A stretch of DNA of 64,000 nt from Ananas comosus. Taxonomy: Eukaryota > Streptophyta > Magnoliopsida > Poales > Bromeliaceae. Position numbers and translations under genes: made by a program. The stretch lies in assembly GCF_001540865.1 (NCBI RefSeq), contig NC_033622.1, forward strand, positions 1,204,504 through 1,268,503, written 5' to 3'. This document shows positions 47,996 to 59,618 of this stretch, piece by piece. Each line of letters opens with the position of its first letter. Positions within the stretch are counted from its first letter, which is position 1. The notes under the pieces were generated by a model. It saw only the letters and a list, made by a program, of their open reading frames with translations, was not told the origin of the DNA and made no database searches.

Positions 47996-48329
47996 AAAAT
48001 GGCTAGTCTAATAGTAGAGAGAAAGCGGGTCGGAGGAGGGGGTGACGTGTCGGTAATCAGAGCCGTTCGTTTGCTGCCGACGTGGACTCGAGACCTTTCG
48101 TTGCGATGGTGATGGTAAATGACTCCTTTCGGGGAACTTGGATGCGAGACGTTCCCGTGCCGTGCATTGAATTGCTTGCATCTCATGATGCAATATATAC
48201 ACAAATACAAATACAAATTACATGAAAAAAAAAGAAAAAGGAAAAAAGAAAAAAAAAAGAAGCTAAAATTGCAAAGAGTGTATCCAAAATTACAAGGCAT
48301 TATTAGCTAGGTATGTAGAATTTTTCCGC

Positions 48330-48860
48330 GCACGGATTCGTCCTCGTGGCAAAGTTAAGTTCTCTCGTGCTCATTAAAAATCTTGCATGTATGATTGTAG
48401 CAAGCGAACTACTCTCTATCTTTTATTGAAAGTGAACTACAGCGAATTATTCTATCTCTATCTTTTATCGAATCCTATGTTTGAACTACCCTTTCTTTTA
48501 TAGAATCTTGTATTTAAACTCGTTGGTTCAAAACATCGGTTTAAAATGCTTAATTAATACCCATCTTACGTTCATGAACAATCTTGCACAGAGGATTGTA
48601 GCTAGCAAACTACTCTATTTTTTATTGAAACAGAAGTACTACTACAACGAATTACTTTATCTCTATCTTATTTTGAATCTAATGTTTGTACTACTTTTAT
48701 CTTTTTTCGAACCCTATGTGTTAACTCGTAGGTCCAAAATATTGGACCAGAATACTTAAGTTCAATTATTATTACTATAGTATATATATAGTAAACCTTA
48801 TATTAACTTGTTAGGTCCAGACTGCCGGTTCAAAATATTTAAGTTTAATTATTATTACTA
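48330..48860. repeat. Degenerate tandem repeats
   Basis: Phrases such as aatcttgca(t/c), gtagc(a/t)agc(g/a)aactac, tatctctatctt, gaa(c/t)ctatgt and ttaattattattacta recur two or three times at 100-200-bp spacing. An old tandem or nested duplication; no coding capacity. Confidence 0.55.
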
Positions 48861-49304
48861 GAGTTCATGATATTTTATTGGAGCATCATAGCGATGCAGA
48901 GAGACAAAAGTGTAGTGAACAATCGGGATTTCACAAAATTAAGGCATCAAAATGCAAAATTTTACCATTCAAGTTCTTCTTCTTTGCTTGCAAATATCCC
49001 ATAATATCCCATTATTAGAGTGATCTCTTCACGTTTTCTTTTTCTTTGTAAAGGAAAATGCTTCTTTTCCTTCTTACTCTTTGTCAAAGTAATTATAATG
49101 TTAGGTTCTCCTAAATCTTTTATTAAGCGTTTCGATCATGTTCTCTTACTCATTGGATGATTGACACTTTGAGAGTGATTAAACTAAACTCTTTTACATT
49201 TATAATTACATTTTTGTCTACATTATTGGAATGATTGTATAAACGTGTGGGAGTTAAACTCTCTACGTATAGTTTAATTCTCTCTCTTATAAATTCCATA
49301 TTTG

Positions 49305-49364
<60 letters not shown>

Positions 49365-49887
49365 TGAGTTTGAAATGGAAGATAAAATTAAAACTCGTGG
49401 AAAAGAAGCGTAGGAGACCATCCTACACTTGGGAGAGGAAAAGTTGATAAGAAAGTGTGGTTGTAATTTTCTAGAGGCGACAAATTGAAAGATCACAAAT
49501 ATAAAAGATAAGGAGAACTGTTCATTATTTGAAATACCAAAACACCTTAGCATAAGTAGATAAGATATTTAACTAGAGGCGGTAAGTTTCGAGTTGAAAT
49601 TTGGATTTGGACCATGATGGGGGAAAGAAAAAAAAAACCTCGGATTTAGATTTTCTTGATGAAATTCTCTCGGAATTTTTTTATTTTTAATTTTAAGTTA
49701 AGATATTTTTGTCAAATAAAACAAAATTTTTATTAGAATTAATAGCATCATTAGCTAGTGATGAATCACTAATAATTAAGAAAATCAAAAACAAAAAAAA
49801 AAAGTTGAGCCATATCAAAAGAGCCCATTTCAATAATGACCTACTTATATTCGTGGGATCTCCATACAATTTTATAAAAGAAGGATA

Positions 49888-50170
49888 AAAAATGAAGAAA
49901 ACTTATCCCAACTATGGAACATTTTGATTGCCTACCCTTTTTCTCAAAATGAATTTGAGTCGATCAACAACACTTTGATTTCAAAATTTCAATGCGCTGT
50001 TTATTTTTACAGATTTAGTTAATATATATAACACAATTCTTACAACTATAAATTTATTAAGAAAGCAATTAGCTTAAATTAAAAGGTTGTATAGTAAAAT
50101 TAAAATTTTAAAAATTTGGATAGTTAATTTAAAATGATCCATAGTTAAGATAAGTTCACCTAAAAGAAAA
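49888..50170. repeat. AT-rich foldback element, copy 4
   Basis: The left end actatggaacattttgatt is mirrored by the right end aaaatgatccatagttaaga. The interior is similar to 8320-8555 (cacaattcttacaactataa, then atttattaag). Confidence 0.65.
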
Positions 50171-51287
50171 AATAAAAATATTAGTGGGCTTTGGAATATG
50201 CAGTTATATTCCTTAGACTTATCAACAACAACCGAATAAAACTTTTCTAAATTCTAACCTGACACGACTAAATCTGCTTACAGTTTAGGAAACATTCAAA
50301 GAAAAAAAAAAAAATCACACAAAAGTCAAGTATTTATTTTTCTACGATTTTTATGTTTTCGGCGGCTCAATAATGATTTTTCTAATCGACCATGATTAAG
50401 TCTCCTAATTATTTAGGCAAAATTCGAAGTAGATTTTTTGCAACCCCCAAAAAAAGTCAAACATTAAAATAATTTTTTTTTCCATATTTTTATAATCTGA
50501 ATTTGCATGAGCACGTGAGTTATTATATGTTAGTTGTCAGGAGAAGTAATGGTGTATCCTGCATTATTGGAGGGGACCCTTTTTTTTTTTTTTGTCTTGT
50601 TTTAATTGTGGTTTTGTAGGCACTAAAAATTTTGTGCACTGGACGATCTGCCGCTCATTAGCAATAAATTGCATATAAATTATTCCATATAGATGAAGAT
50701 CCCTCATCAATCGCGAACAGCATGTAAACCATCTGAGACGGACAATTTGAATTTAACTTGCTACAGATGAGCGACAGAATCGCCCGGTGCATAACAATTT
50801 TTGTAGAGTTGCACTAAGTATCACCCAATTGTTATATAAAAATTGGTTTTGATTAATTGCAATGCTGTAGTAAGAACATTTTAATGATTATGTAATTTTA
50901 ATGATTGTTATATAAATTTTGATCCTAACCAAAATTACCAAAAAAGATAAAAAAGGGTTTCCTCTTGAACTCCTAGTGAGTTTCTCAAGCCTTTCTCATC
51001 AAGCATATTCCCACAAAGTTATTACATGGAAATTGCGAGATCATAAACATCCTAGTTTCTTGGTACCACCTTATAATTAGTGAGGAACATCACAACAATG
51101 AAATTGATAGAAATTCTATGAATAATGAGTTAGTCAACATATTGAGCATCATATGTGAATAATCCTTGCTGGATTGGAGCAAGAATAAAAAATTCACAAA
51201 AATAATATTTACAATTGCCAAAATCTAGTGTAAACTCATTGATCTCAAAACACTCTTTCCTTTTTCAAAAATGCAGTAAAGCAATAG

Positions 51288-51333
<46 letters not shown>

Positions 51334-52966
51334 TAAGATAATAGATAAAATCTGTTTTATCCGAGTCCTGGAGCACCATCATGTGGAAATCCATCTTTTG
51401 TTTCTGCAAGGAGAGAAATGGCATAAGATGGCTCAGAAGACTGGAAATGTTTAATAAGAAGGAATTGATTAGCTTTGTCCAAGCAAAGGTAAACGATGGA
51501 AATGTGCATTAGAAAGAGTAGTGAAAACCAAATTTGCACGCACAAGCACCAAATAAGAGTAGCGAAGGAACGAAATCAAGTCACAATGGCATGAATAACA
51601 TTAGCCATTAGATACTGTCAGCGCGTGTTCGTTGCAGAAGACGACCTTTTCAAAACTGAGGAGGCTAAAGATATTACTCAAATAACTGAAACCACATATG
51701 CAGAATGTGTTGAAGAGGTCAGCAAATGCGGTTTTGCAAATAGGGCATATCTTGTCTAGGCAAAATTTTGGATAATTGAATATTATAGCTGACAGAAGTA
51801 TTCACGAGGCCTAGCAGCCGACAAAAAGCGAAGAGCATGTGATCAGCCAAATCTTGATCAATTCTGATCGAGCTAAATATTCAAGGATGTTTCACATCAA
51901 TCAAAATTTCAACATCTTATGCTAGCCTTTCAGTTGCATTAGCTACCTTGGCTGGGTTCCTGACAGGGAGAATAAGTTTCAAGCTCACTGCATCGCAACT
52001 CAGTCCAATAAAATATTAAATGAATATATGCTATGGTATGTATGCTATTGAATATATACTAGTGTGTATGATATACACAACGCGTACACGGTATATATAC
52101 TATTAAAAAACTCATTATATATTACTATAGTACTATACATAACATGCGCTGTAGGAAAACAGCATGCAGAGCCCTTTCCCAAGCAGGCAAGATTGCCGAC
52201 ACACACTGTATATTATATAAACAGTATAATCTACATGCTATATACTTTATAATACATTATAAAACATAGTGTGTGTGTGTATTAACTACTAGTCTACTAC
52301 ATATACTATAGTATATACATACTATACTATACTATATATAAAACTATATGGCATATTATATAGTACAGCATACTATATCATACCATGTAAGATACAACAG
52401 TATACTGTTATAAATACTACACACTATAGATGCTATTATATATAGTGGTATGCTATTATATATACAGTACTAGACTATAATAGTACTATAGTAGTATACA
52501 TAGTGATAAACTGTAGTACAATAGTGCTATAGTGTACTAACTATTATTGTATAGTGTAGAATTATAGTATATATACACTATAGTTCTTTATTATAGTATA
52601 CATAGTAATAAGAATATATACTATATGAGTATATACAATATAACTGTAATTTTTCTTTGTATAGTATACTATACTATATAGTATATGATAGAACTATTAT
52701 ACATATAGCAATACGCTTAACACATGCAAGTTGAACGTTTGTTTTCAGGGAGCTGACAGAAGGAAAAGAGGCTCCTAGTACATTTCGCTATAGTATAATG
52801 TACTATAGTGATAAAATTATACAATAATATAAGTCCTATAATATACTATATTACTATAGTACTGTACTATAGTACGATAGTGCTATAATGAACTATTGTA
52901 TATATAGTATGTTCTATATTATAGTATATATAGCAATAGAATAATACTATTTTATATATAGTATGT

Positions 52967-53196
52967 GAGTCCGGCTGGGATACTATCGATAGCACCAAGA
53001 ATTTGGTGCTATCGAATTTTCCACCGTTAGATTTAAACCTTTGATTATTTTTACCCGTTAGATTATACTATTCAACCAACTACCCACTCAACCCTAGGGG
53101 GCCCACATCATCCTAACGGCACATTTTTCAATCTAAGGGCTAAAAAATTAATAGCACCAATAACTTGGTGCTATTGATAGTATTCCAGCCTAGTTC
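52967..53196. mobile_element. Microsatellite-associated palindromic MITE inside the TATAGTA tract
   Basis: gagtccggctgggatactat on the left and gctattgatagtattccagc on the right. The core attatactattcaaccaact, then acccactcaaccctaggggg, is shared with the 31-34 kb copies. A clean, unbroken member 18 kb away from the main cluster. Confidence 0.88.
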
Positions 53197-54014
53197 ATAA
53201 TATGTTCTGTACAAAATATACTATATAATACACATAATAGAGTATGTACATTCTATAGTACTACAGTATATCAATATATTACAATAGTACTACAGTGCTA
53301 AAATGCTAATGTGCTATAGTATAATAGTGCTGTAATACTGTAGTGCTATATAGCACTATATAAGTCATTTCTATAGTACAGTGTGTATCACTTCAGTATA
53401 AAAGAACTACAGTGATAAAGTGCTGTAGTATGAAACAGCTATAATGTACAGTAATATAAAGTACTATAATATAATAGTTCTATAATGTACTATTAAGTAT
53501 ATCATAGAACTGATAGTATATATTGTAATAGCATATATAATATATACTTAGTACATATACTATAGAATATATACTACATATAGAAGCATAGTATACATAA
53601 CATAGTACTCTATTACTTTATTAGCATACTATGGAATATATAGTATACAAAGAACTATATTTAGTGCATACATATTAATAGAACTATTTGTACATATACA
53701 ATAGTATAATGTACAATAGTAATATAGCACTGTAGTATAATAGTCCTACAGTATAAGGCCCTATTTGGATACTCTATAAAACGTAGCATAGTCAACTATG
53801 CTATACCATAGGAAAATTATCCTACGAAGTGTTTGGGAGGCTCAATAGAGCAACTATTTTTTGAAGTATAGTTAAAACTATGGCACATAATGGAGTAAAA
53901 TAATAATTCACTCCAAGCAAAAGAAAAAAAGTCCATTTAAACTAAAAAATTTCAAATTATAGTATTACTATAGTATAGAACTATTGTATGTATACTATAA
54001 TATAATGTATTATC

Positions 54015-54554
54015 GCAATATAATACTATACTATAATAGTTCTACAGTACAATAGTGCTATAATACTATAGCACTATATTATTTATACTATAGAATATAT
54101 AATTTGAAATTTTACTAACAGTACTACATTAGTATATCAACTATAAAATTCGTATAACTATAATGTACTACATAGCATACAATGCAATATTATATCTACT
54201 ATAAATTCCANGCAATATAATACTATACTATAATAGTTCTACAGTACAATAGTGCTATAATACTATAGCACTATATTATTTATACTATAGAATATATAAT
54301 ATATACAGAACTATATTGAATATATGTATAGTTCACATTCAGCACTAATGAGGTATGTATAACTATAATGCAGTAGTATATATATTATTATATATTCTAT
54401 AGTACAATACTATAGCATAATATAATACATAGTATACTATAGCATATTGTTGTAAATACTAACAGTACTACATTAGTATATCAACTATAAAATTCGTATA
54501 ACTATAATGTACTACATAGCATACAATGCAATATTATATCTACTATAAATTCCA
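54015..54554. repeat. Two blocks duplicated across an assembly N
   Basis: An 89-bp block (starts gcaatataatactatactat) stands at 54015-54103 and 54212-54300. A 97-bp block (starts actaacagtactacattag) stands at 54114-54210 and 54458-54554. The N at 54211 lies exactly between the first copy of the second block and the second copy of the first. This points to a join made of overlapping or chimeric contig ends. Confidence 0.8.
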
Positions 54555-54784
54555 TATTACTATATTCTATGTAGTATGCTATATAAGTAAATATAGTTTA
54601 CATCTATACTATAGTATACAGTGCAAAGAATGTAAATTATAGTACACTACAACAAAGTATGCCTTATACTACAGTATATACACTAAAGTTAATGTATATA
54701 ATACGTGCTACTATATAGTATAATATATAGATAATAATAGTGTTATAGTAATACATACGGACTGTTCGAACTTCGTATTTTGGA

Positions 54785-55560
54785 GGAAACTTTTTTTTTT
54801 TGAGAGGAAAGCCCGTAAACAAATGTTATTAAATATTGACAGCATACATGTGGCAAAAGAATCACTCAAAAGTGGAGTGGTAACGTTGCATGGCTCCATT
54901 AACCCAACATAACTGAAAGAGGAAATAAAGAAAAAGGAGCCAAGAGCCGGAACACAACAGTCTAAACAGCAAGCTTTGGAGAAGATGGGCACCAAACCCA
55001 GAGAAAGAGTGGAAAGCAACCACGAGAAAGAAAAAGAAAGAAATAACAAGCTGAAAGCCAAACCTAAAACACTTGAAGAGCACTCAAACAAAGTTACCAA
55101 GCTAGCCGAACACATGACCATTGACCAGCTATACGTGATTCATGTTAAAACAGAAACAAACAAAACTTTGAATAAACTGGTACAACTGGTTTCGAGAACA
55201 CACGAAACAGAGCTATCTGCTTGACAGAAGAGAATGCACATGAGTCGCCACCAGAACAAGGGAATAGAAAGTTTCATGCACACATGTTTGGACTAAAACA
55301 AATATGTTGAATAAAGTATGCATGAATGCCAAGTGTTGTTGCCCCACCTCCAAGCTTCACACCGGCAGACGTCATCGGAGAAAGTCACTTATTGTCACAT
55401 AGATCAGTCAGTCATCAGAGACATCAAAAGCTCTGTCAAACATTTCCAAACTGATGGGAAGTCAATCAATGGCCACCGACTAAGCTTTCTCGAGAGTCTA
55501 TGCGACATGAGAAACCTCGTACAGGCCCCGAAAACCCTGTAACATAGTTCTCCAAAACAT
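54785..55560 (-). mobile_element. Probable LINE-type retroposon 3' region
   Basis: On the minus strand the sequence ends …ttacgggctttcctctc followed by poly-A (poly-T at 54791-54801 on the plus strand). The adjoining 700 bp have balanced composition unlike the flanking TATAGTA tract. No reverse transcriptase motif could be read; the far boundary is uncertain. Confidence 0.4.
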
Positions 55561-56969
55561 ATGTACAGTAGTACGAAGAAAAAGGCAAGATGATAGAGGA
55601 TAGAGAGGAGATGATGGAGGAAAGAGAACAAAGATGAGTAGAGAGAAGGGAGATGGAAGAAAAATAGGTAGTGAGAGAAGAAGTGTAAGCTGGGGAAGAG
55701 GGAGTAGGGAGCGCTCGTTTCAGTTCCCCTCCATGGGAGCATTGGGAGGGGGGTTAGAGCTCCCTCGTTGCGAGAACACAACTATTGCACTATGTATGAC
55801 CAATCTCCTGAGTTAATTCTCACTTGGTATTTTGCACTTTGCAATTTCAGATTGATAAAACCTCCGATGGTTTAATTTAACAACGCAAAGGTTAAGAAGC
55901 ATGTCAGAACTGATGGAATTTCATTTTCCCTCCATATTTCATACTTAGGAAAGTTTACGGAAAGGCCAACTTCGTACAGAAGAAATAAACAGAAACAGAG
56001 ATAAAAAAAAATTCTTGGAACTAATAGCTAATGAAATGGCAGCGATGTAACATAAACACATATAGCATGTACCAGCCAAGTATTAGTAAACTTCCAAACT
56101 ACACATGCAAACTTAGAGGTATCCTTCATCTCCTATTGAGCTATGTTGCAGAAGCAAATTAAAGCATTCATTTTCCTAAACCAAACAAAATAAATTAAGG
56201 CTTATGCTAACATATCCTTAGAAAAAGATGAGGAACTCTGTAACAGTACACTCCTAAAAAGCTAATTTTTGTTTTAGCCACACCCAGATTAATTCCCTAA
56301 GCTACAAAATCAACCAAAAATGCAAAATCCAGAATCAATTCGAAAAAGAAAAGGAATCCTAATGCCATCCATTAACATAAAAGGTAAAAATGTATCCATT
56401 AACATAAAAGGTAAAAATGTATGGACACCGCGCAACTATGGATCATTTTAAAATGATGGCTAAATGTTAACTCTTTTAATAATTGATACCTCTTCAAGTT
56501 TTGTTTGTTTTCGTTCCAGTTATTTGCATCATGTGAAATTGGGAATTGGAGACATTGATTAAAATAAATGGCACTATTTAAAAAACTCTAAAATTTTCAT
56601 CCACTAAAAGGTGGCAAAAGCCGTTAAATTCAACAAAATTACCGTCAAATTTGATGAAACTCCCAGTTCATATAATGGAAAATAACTCAATCAAAACAAA
56701 AGGAAAAGTTAGACTTAACGATTAGGAATCTATTTAATATAGCCTACAGTTTGAGGTGGTCTTTACACATTTTTTCAACAAAATACTACTACAAAATCCG
56801 AACAAATTGCCAAATTGCATGACATGGAAAAATTCATAAAAAAAAACGTCGGAAACAATCTAGTAGTCCTAAATTATGCACCAAAACCAATTTTTTATAA
56901 CAAAATCAGCACAAAATAAGCAAAATTGGTCCAATTCTTAGCGTTTCACCAGTGTATAAATCGCATTAC
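55561..56969. other. Non-coding interval before SEC61 gamma
   Basis: Purine-rich at 55580-55700, otherwise AT-rich with no supported coding region. Contains the MITE at 56397-56785. The last 150 bp are the likely 3' UTR of the minus-strand SEC61 gamma gene. Confidence 0.55.
56397..56785. mobile_element. Copy of the 'aaaatgtatg' MITE
   Basis: The left end taaaaatgtatggacaccgc and right end tttgaggtggtctttacaca are diverged members of the inverted ends seen at 37193-37505. The left end overlaps a short tandem duplication (ccattaacataaaaggtaaa twice, 56369-56415). Confidence 0.55.
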
Positions 56970-57287
56970 CTAACCAGATCCAACGATAATGTTGTTGATG
57001 GGGATAAAGATGAGCTTCACGAAGAACCCTACGAATCCCATCACCACGAATTCGACAGCGGTGCGAACAGCGACCTTGGCGAACTCTACAGTGAAAAACC
57101 GATCAAAAATATCAAAATGAACACGAAACGAAGCACTAAAACCCTAATTAAAGGCTCGAGTCGAACGGGGATTCGGAATCGAAGTAGCTTACCTTTGCGA
57201 TCGGGTTTGTGGCACCTCTTCACGAGGCGACCGCTATCCTTGGCGAACTCCCTCAATGGATCGACCACCGAATCCAACGCATCCCAT
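56970..57287 (-). CDS. SEC61 gamma subunit gene with apparent +1 frameshift after the ATG
   Basis: SEC61 gamma is the small tail-anchored subunit of the ER protein-conducting channel. Exon 1 is 57287-57193 and exon 2 is 57085-56970 (complement), with GTAAGC donor and ctgtag acceptor. The conserved reading is [20 protein letters not shown], then [20 protein letters not shown], then [19 protein letters not shown] and IIVGSG, nearly the complete 69-residue family. However, the only suitable ATG (57285-57287) is followed by one extra G (ATG-G-GAT-GCG) in the run at 57283-57285, so translation from it would stop early. No other in-frame ATG precedes the conserved part, and an in-frame TAG lies upstream. 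The residue change TAVEFV (Gly expected in place of Glu) puts an acid at the membrane segment. Either a sequencing error in a G run or a damaged gene. Confidence 0.88.
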
Positions 57288-57605
57288 GGATGGGGTGAGA
57301 TCGAAGGATCGAAACCCTAATAGAGATTGGGGATTTTGGGGAAACCGCGAGGAGTAGAGGAGAGTCGAGAGATGAGAACGGAGTAGTAAAAAGGAGCAAC
57401 GAGAGAAGGTAAAAAAACTGAGAACCCCCTACAAGTTACTTTATTAACCAAAACACTCCCAAGTCCCAACTATTAAACGTAAAGTGTAGAGAAACCCCCC
57501 CAACTACAATTTTTTAAAAACATATCCAAAACTAGACGATAATTTTAAGCAATTAAAAAATTAGATTTTTGTGAAACCTGATGGTGATTCTATTATAAAT
57601 TTAAG

Positions 57606-58196
57606 GGTAAACTTCAAATACCCCCTTGTGGTTTCACACTTTCTCACTTTAGTACCCTGTGGTTTAAAGTGTATCAAGTTAGCCCCCGTGGTTTCGCACT
57701 TTCTCACTCCAGTACCTTGTGATTTAAAGTGTATCAAGTTATAACCTGTTGTTTCATTTTTCCCTTTTTATAATTGATTTTACCTTTTTTTTTCGTTAAA
57801 TCAGTGACAAACTTAAAATTAAAGGGTACGAAAGTGAATATTCAATAAACCTAGGTAGGGCATCTGAAGTTTTTTTTGTATATAATTTAATGAAATAATA
57901 ACGGAGGAAAAAAAATCAGTGACAAAGCTAAAACTAAAGGGTATTAAAGTAAATATTCAATAAAACTAGGTATGGTATTTGAAATTTTTTGTACATAATT
58001 TAACGAAATATTAACAGAGGAGCCGACGAAAAGAAAAAAATAAAACCACATGATACTAAATTGATGCACTTTAAATCACAGAGTACTAAAGTAAGAAAGT
58101 GCGAAACCACAGTGTACTAAATTGATACACTTTAAACCACAGAGTACTAAAGTGAAAAAGTGCGAAACCACAAGGGTGGTATTTGAAGTTTTTCCT
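57606..58196. mobile_element. Enlarged or doubled Mutator-like MITE
   Basis: Left gggtaaacttcaaatacccc and right gggtggtatttgaagttttt are the family ends. Inside, the segment gcactttctcactttagtac / gcactttctcactccagtac appears twice on the left, and the mirrored form twice on the right, so the element is about 590 bp instead of about 355. Consistent with a nested insertion or internal duplication. No exact 9-bp duplication found. Confidence 0.7.
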
Positions 58197-58640
58197 TTTT
58201 TTTATTATTATTGTCACCTTAGTAGGGACATTACCTTCTAATACATTTATGAAATGATTTGTGTCTTATTCTTCTCAACATTGTATTTGGGGAATTAAAG
58301 ATAGATAACAAATAAAAAAAAGAAAAAGAAAAAGAAAAAAAAAGAATCCCTAAATTCTAAGATTCTCAATACATTGCAATAAATTCGTATCGACTCATTT
58401 GCTGTACAGAATTTAATTGGAAAGGATAATCCAAGAGATTGGTATTGCGAGAGAGTGAGAAAGAGTTAGTGTGATCGAAGATAATTTTATTTTATTTTTT
58501 TCCAAATCTAATTGCATCCAATCCCAATATTTCAAATCTGATTTGATAACAAAAGGATGCTAATTAATGAAAGGATTTATGAGATTAACTTATTATAATG
58601 CATCTTTTTCTCAGTGAGGTTAATTACTGAGCATCATTCT

Positions 58641-59167
58641 TAGGGGTGTCAACGAGCTGAACACGAGCGGGCGGGGTCGGCTCCTGTTCGGCTCGTTTCA
58701 TAAACGAGCCGAATACGAGCTGGCTCGTTAAAGTATCGAGCCGAATACAAGCTGGCTTATGAATAAGAATTTAAAAGGATTAGAAAAAATATATATAGGA
58801 AATAAATTTATAAGATCTTATCCATTATATTTTGATCTAATGATCAAAATTTTACATGAAATGAATCATTTTATAATTGAGTTGGACTTTATATTTAGGT
58901 TGGACTAAAAATCAAGTAATAAAAATTTATTTTATATACATATATAATTATTAATTTATATATATAAATATAAAATATATGTATTCGAGCTATTATCGAG
59001 CCGAACACAAGCGAGCTGACCCCAGTTCATGTTCGGCTCGTTTATTAAATGAGCTAAAAATTTCAGTTCATGCTCAGCTCGTTTACTAAACGAGCGATTC
59101 AATCTCGAGCTTATTTCGAGCCGAACACGACCTGGCTCGCGAACGATGAGCTGGATTGCCGCTCCTA
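58641..59167. mobile_element. hAT-type MITE with exact 8-bp target duplication
   Basis: 527 bp, from TAGGGGTGTCAACGAGC to GGATTGCCGCTCCTA. The 8-mer ATCATTCT flanks it at 58633-58640 and 59168-59175. The interior carries many (t)tcggctcg / cgagccga repeats. Related to 41889-42345. Confidence 0.9.
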
Positions 59168-59325
59168 ATCATTCTATATGATTGCCATCACAGAGATTTA
59201 ATACAATTTTGGACAAATTAAAAAATTCTCATATATAGTCAAGGGAACTGACCATTTCTGAGCTTTTTTTTTTTTTCCCTTATCTTAATTAACAATTTCT
59301 AGTGTATACTTCATATTGAGTAAAA

Positions 59326-59500
59326 ACAGATCGTTCCTAACGCAAGTGGCAAAAGGGCTTGGTGGTTAGATTGGTGGTTAGTACCTGAGACCCAAGTTCG
59401 AATTCTAGTTGATTCACATTTTTAGCCAAATTTATTTCTAAATGAAATAAACGAAGCGGGTAGCATGCTACCTTTCTCTCTCTCAAAAAAAAAAAAAAAC
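59326..59500 (+). mobile_element. SINE copy with an internal 5' duplication
   Basis: Starts gatcgttcctaacgcaagtg and carries gttcgaattc (B-box), then aaatgaaataaacgaagcgg, then tctctctctc plus poly-A. ttggtggtta is duplicated (59361-59384), adding about 14 bp to the 5' part. Flanks gagtaaaaacaga and gaataaaaacaaa suggest a diverged target duplication. Confidence 0.85.
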
Positions 59501-59618
59501 AAAAAAAACAAAAACATAATGAATAAAAACAAAGGCATATCATTGATGCATACAATTGTTGTTCACTATTACAAACACCCCAAAAAGAGAGAGAATTAAA
59601 ATGTTTCCCTAACCTTAG

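Larger units (their letters stand above)
46754..54740. other. Non-coding interval downstream of TPS
   Basis: 46754 to about 47200 is probably 3' UTR and flank. A (CTTCTG)n tract lies at 47535-47580. No convincing gene. (GA)n microsatellites are at 49308-49362 and 51292-51330. 51360-51960 has balanced composition and could be an old retroelement piece, but no domain is readable. Other repeats are listed separately. Confidence 0.6.
52020..54760. repeat. 2.7-kb TATAGTA/TACTATA-rich low-complexity tract
   Basis: Nearly the whole stretch is built from overlapping tatagta, actata, tactatag and gtatata words, with G and C nearly always as isolated AGT/ACT or GTA/TAC steps. There is no fixed period. 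It holds one inserted palindromic MITE (52967-53196) and a block of ordinary sequence at about 53755-53950. No genes; short frames are meaningless. Confidence 0.85.

Noticed and set aside
51215..51960. A possible gene with coding-like composition
   Set aside because: No long frame, no readable domain and no paired splice sites; at best an old retroelement fragment.
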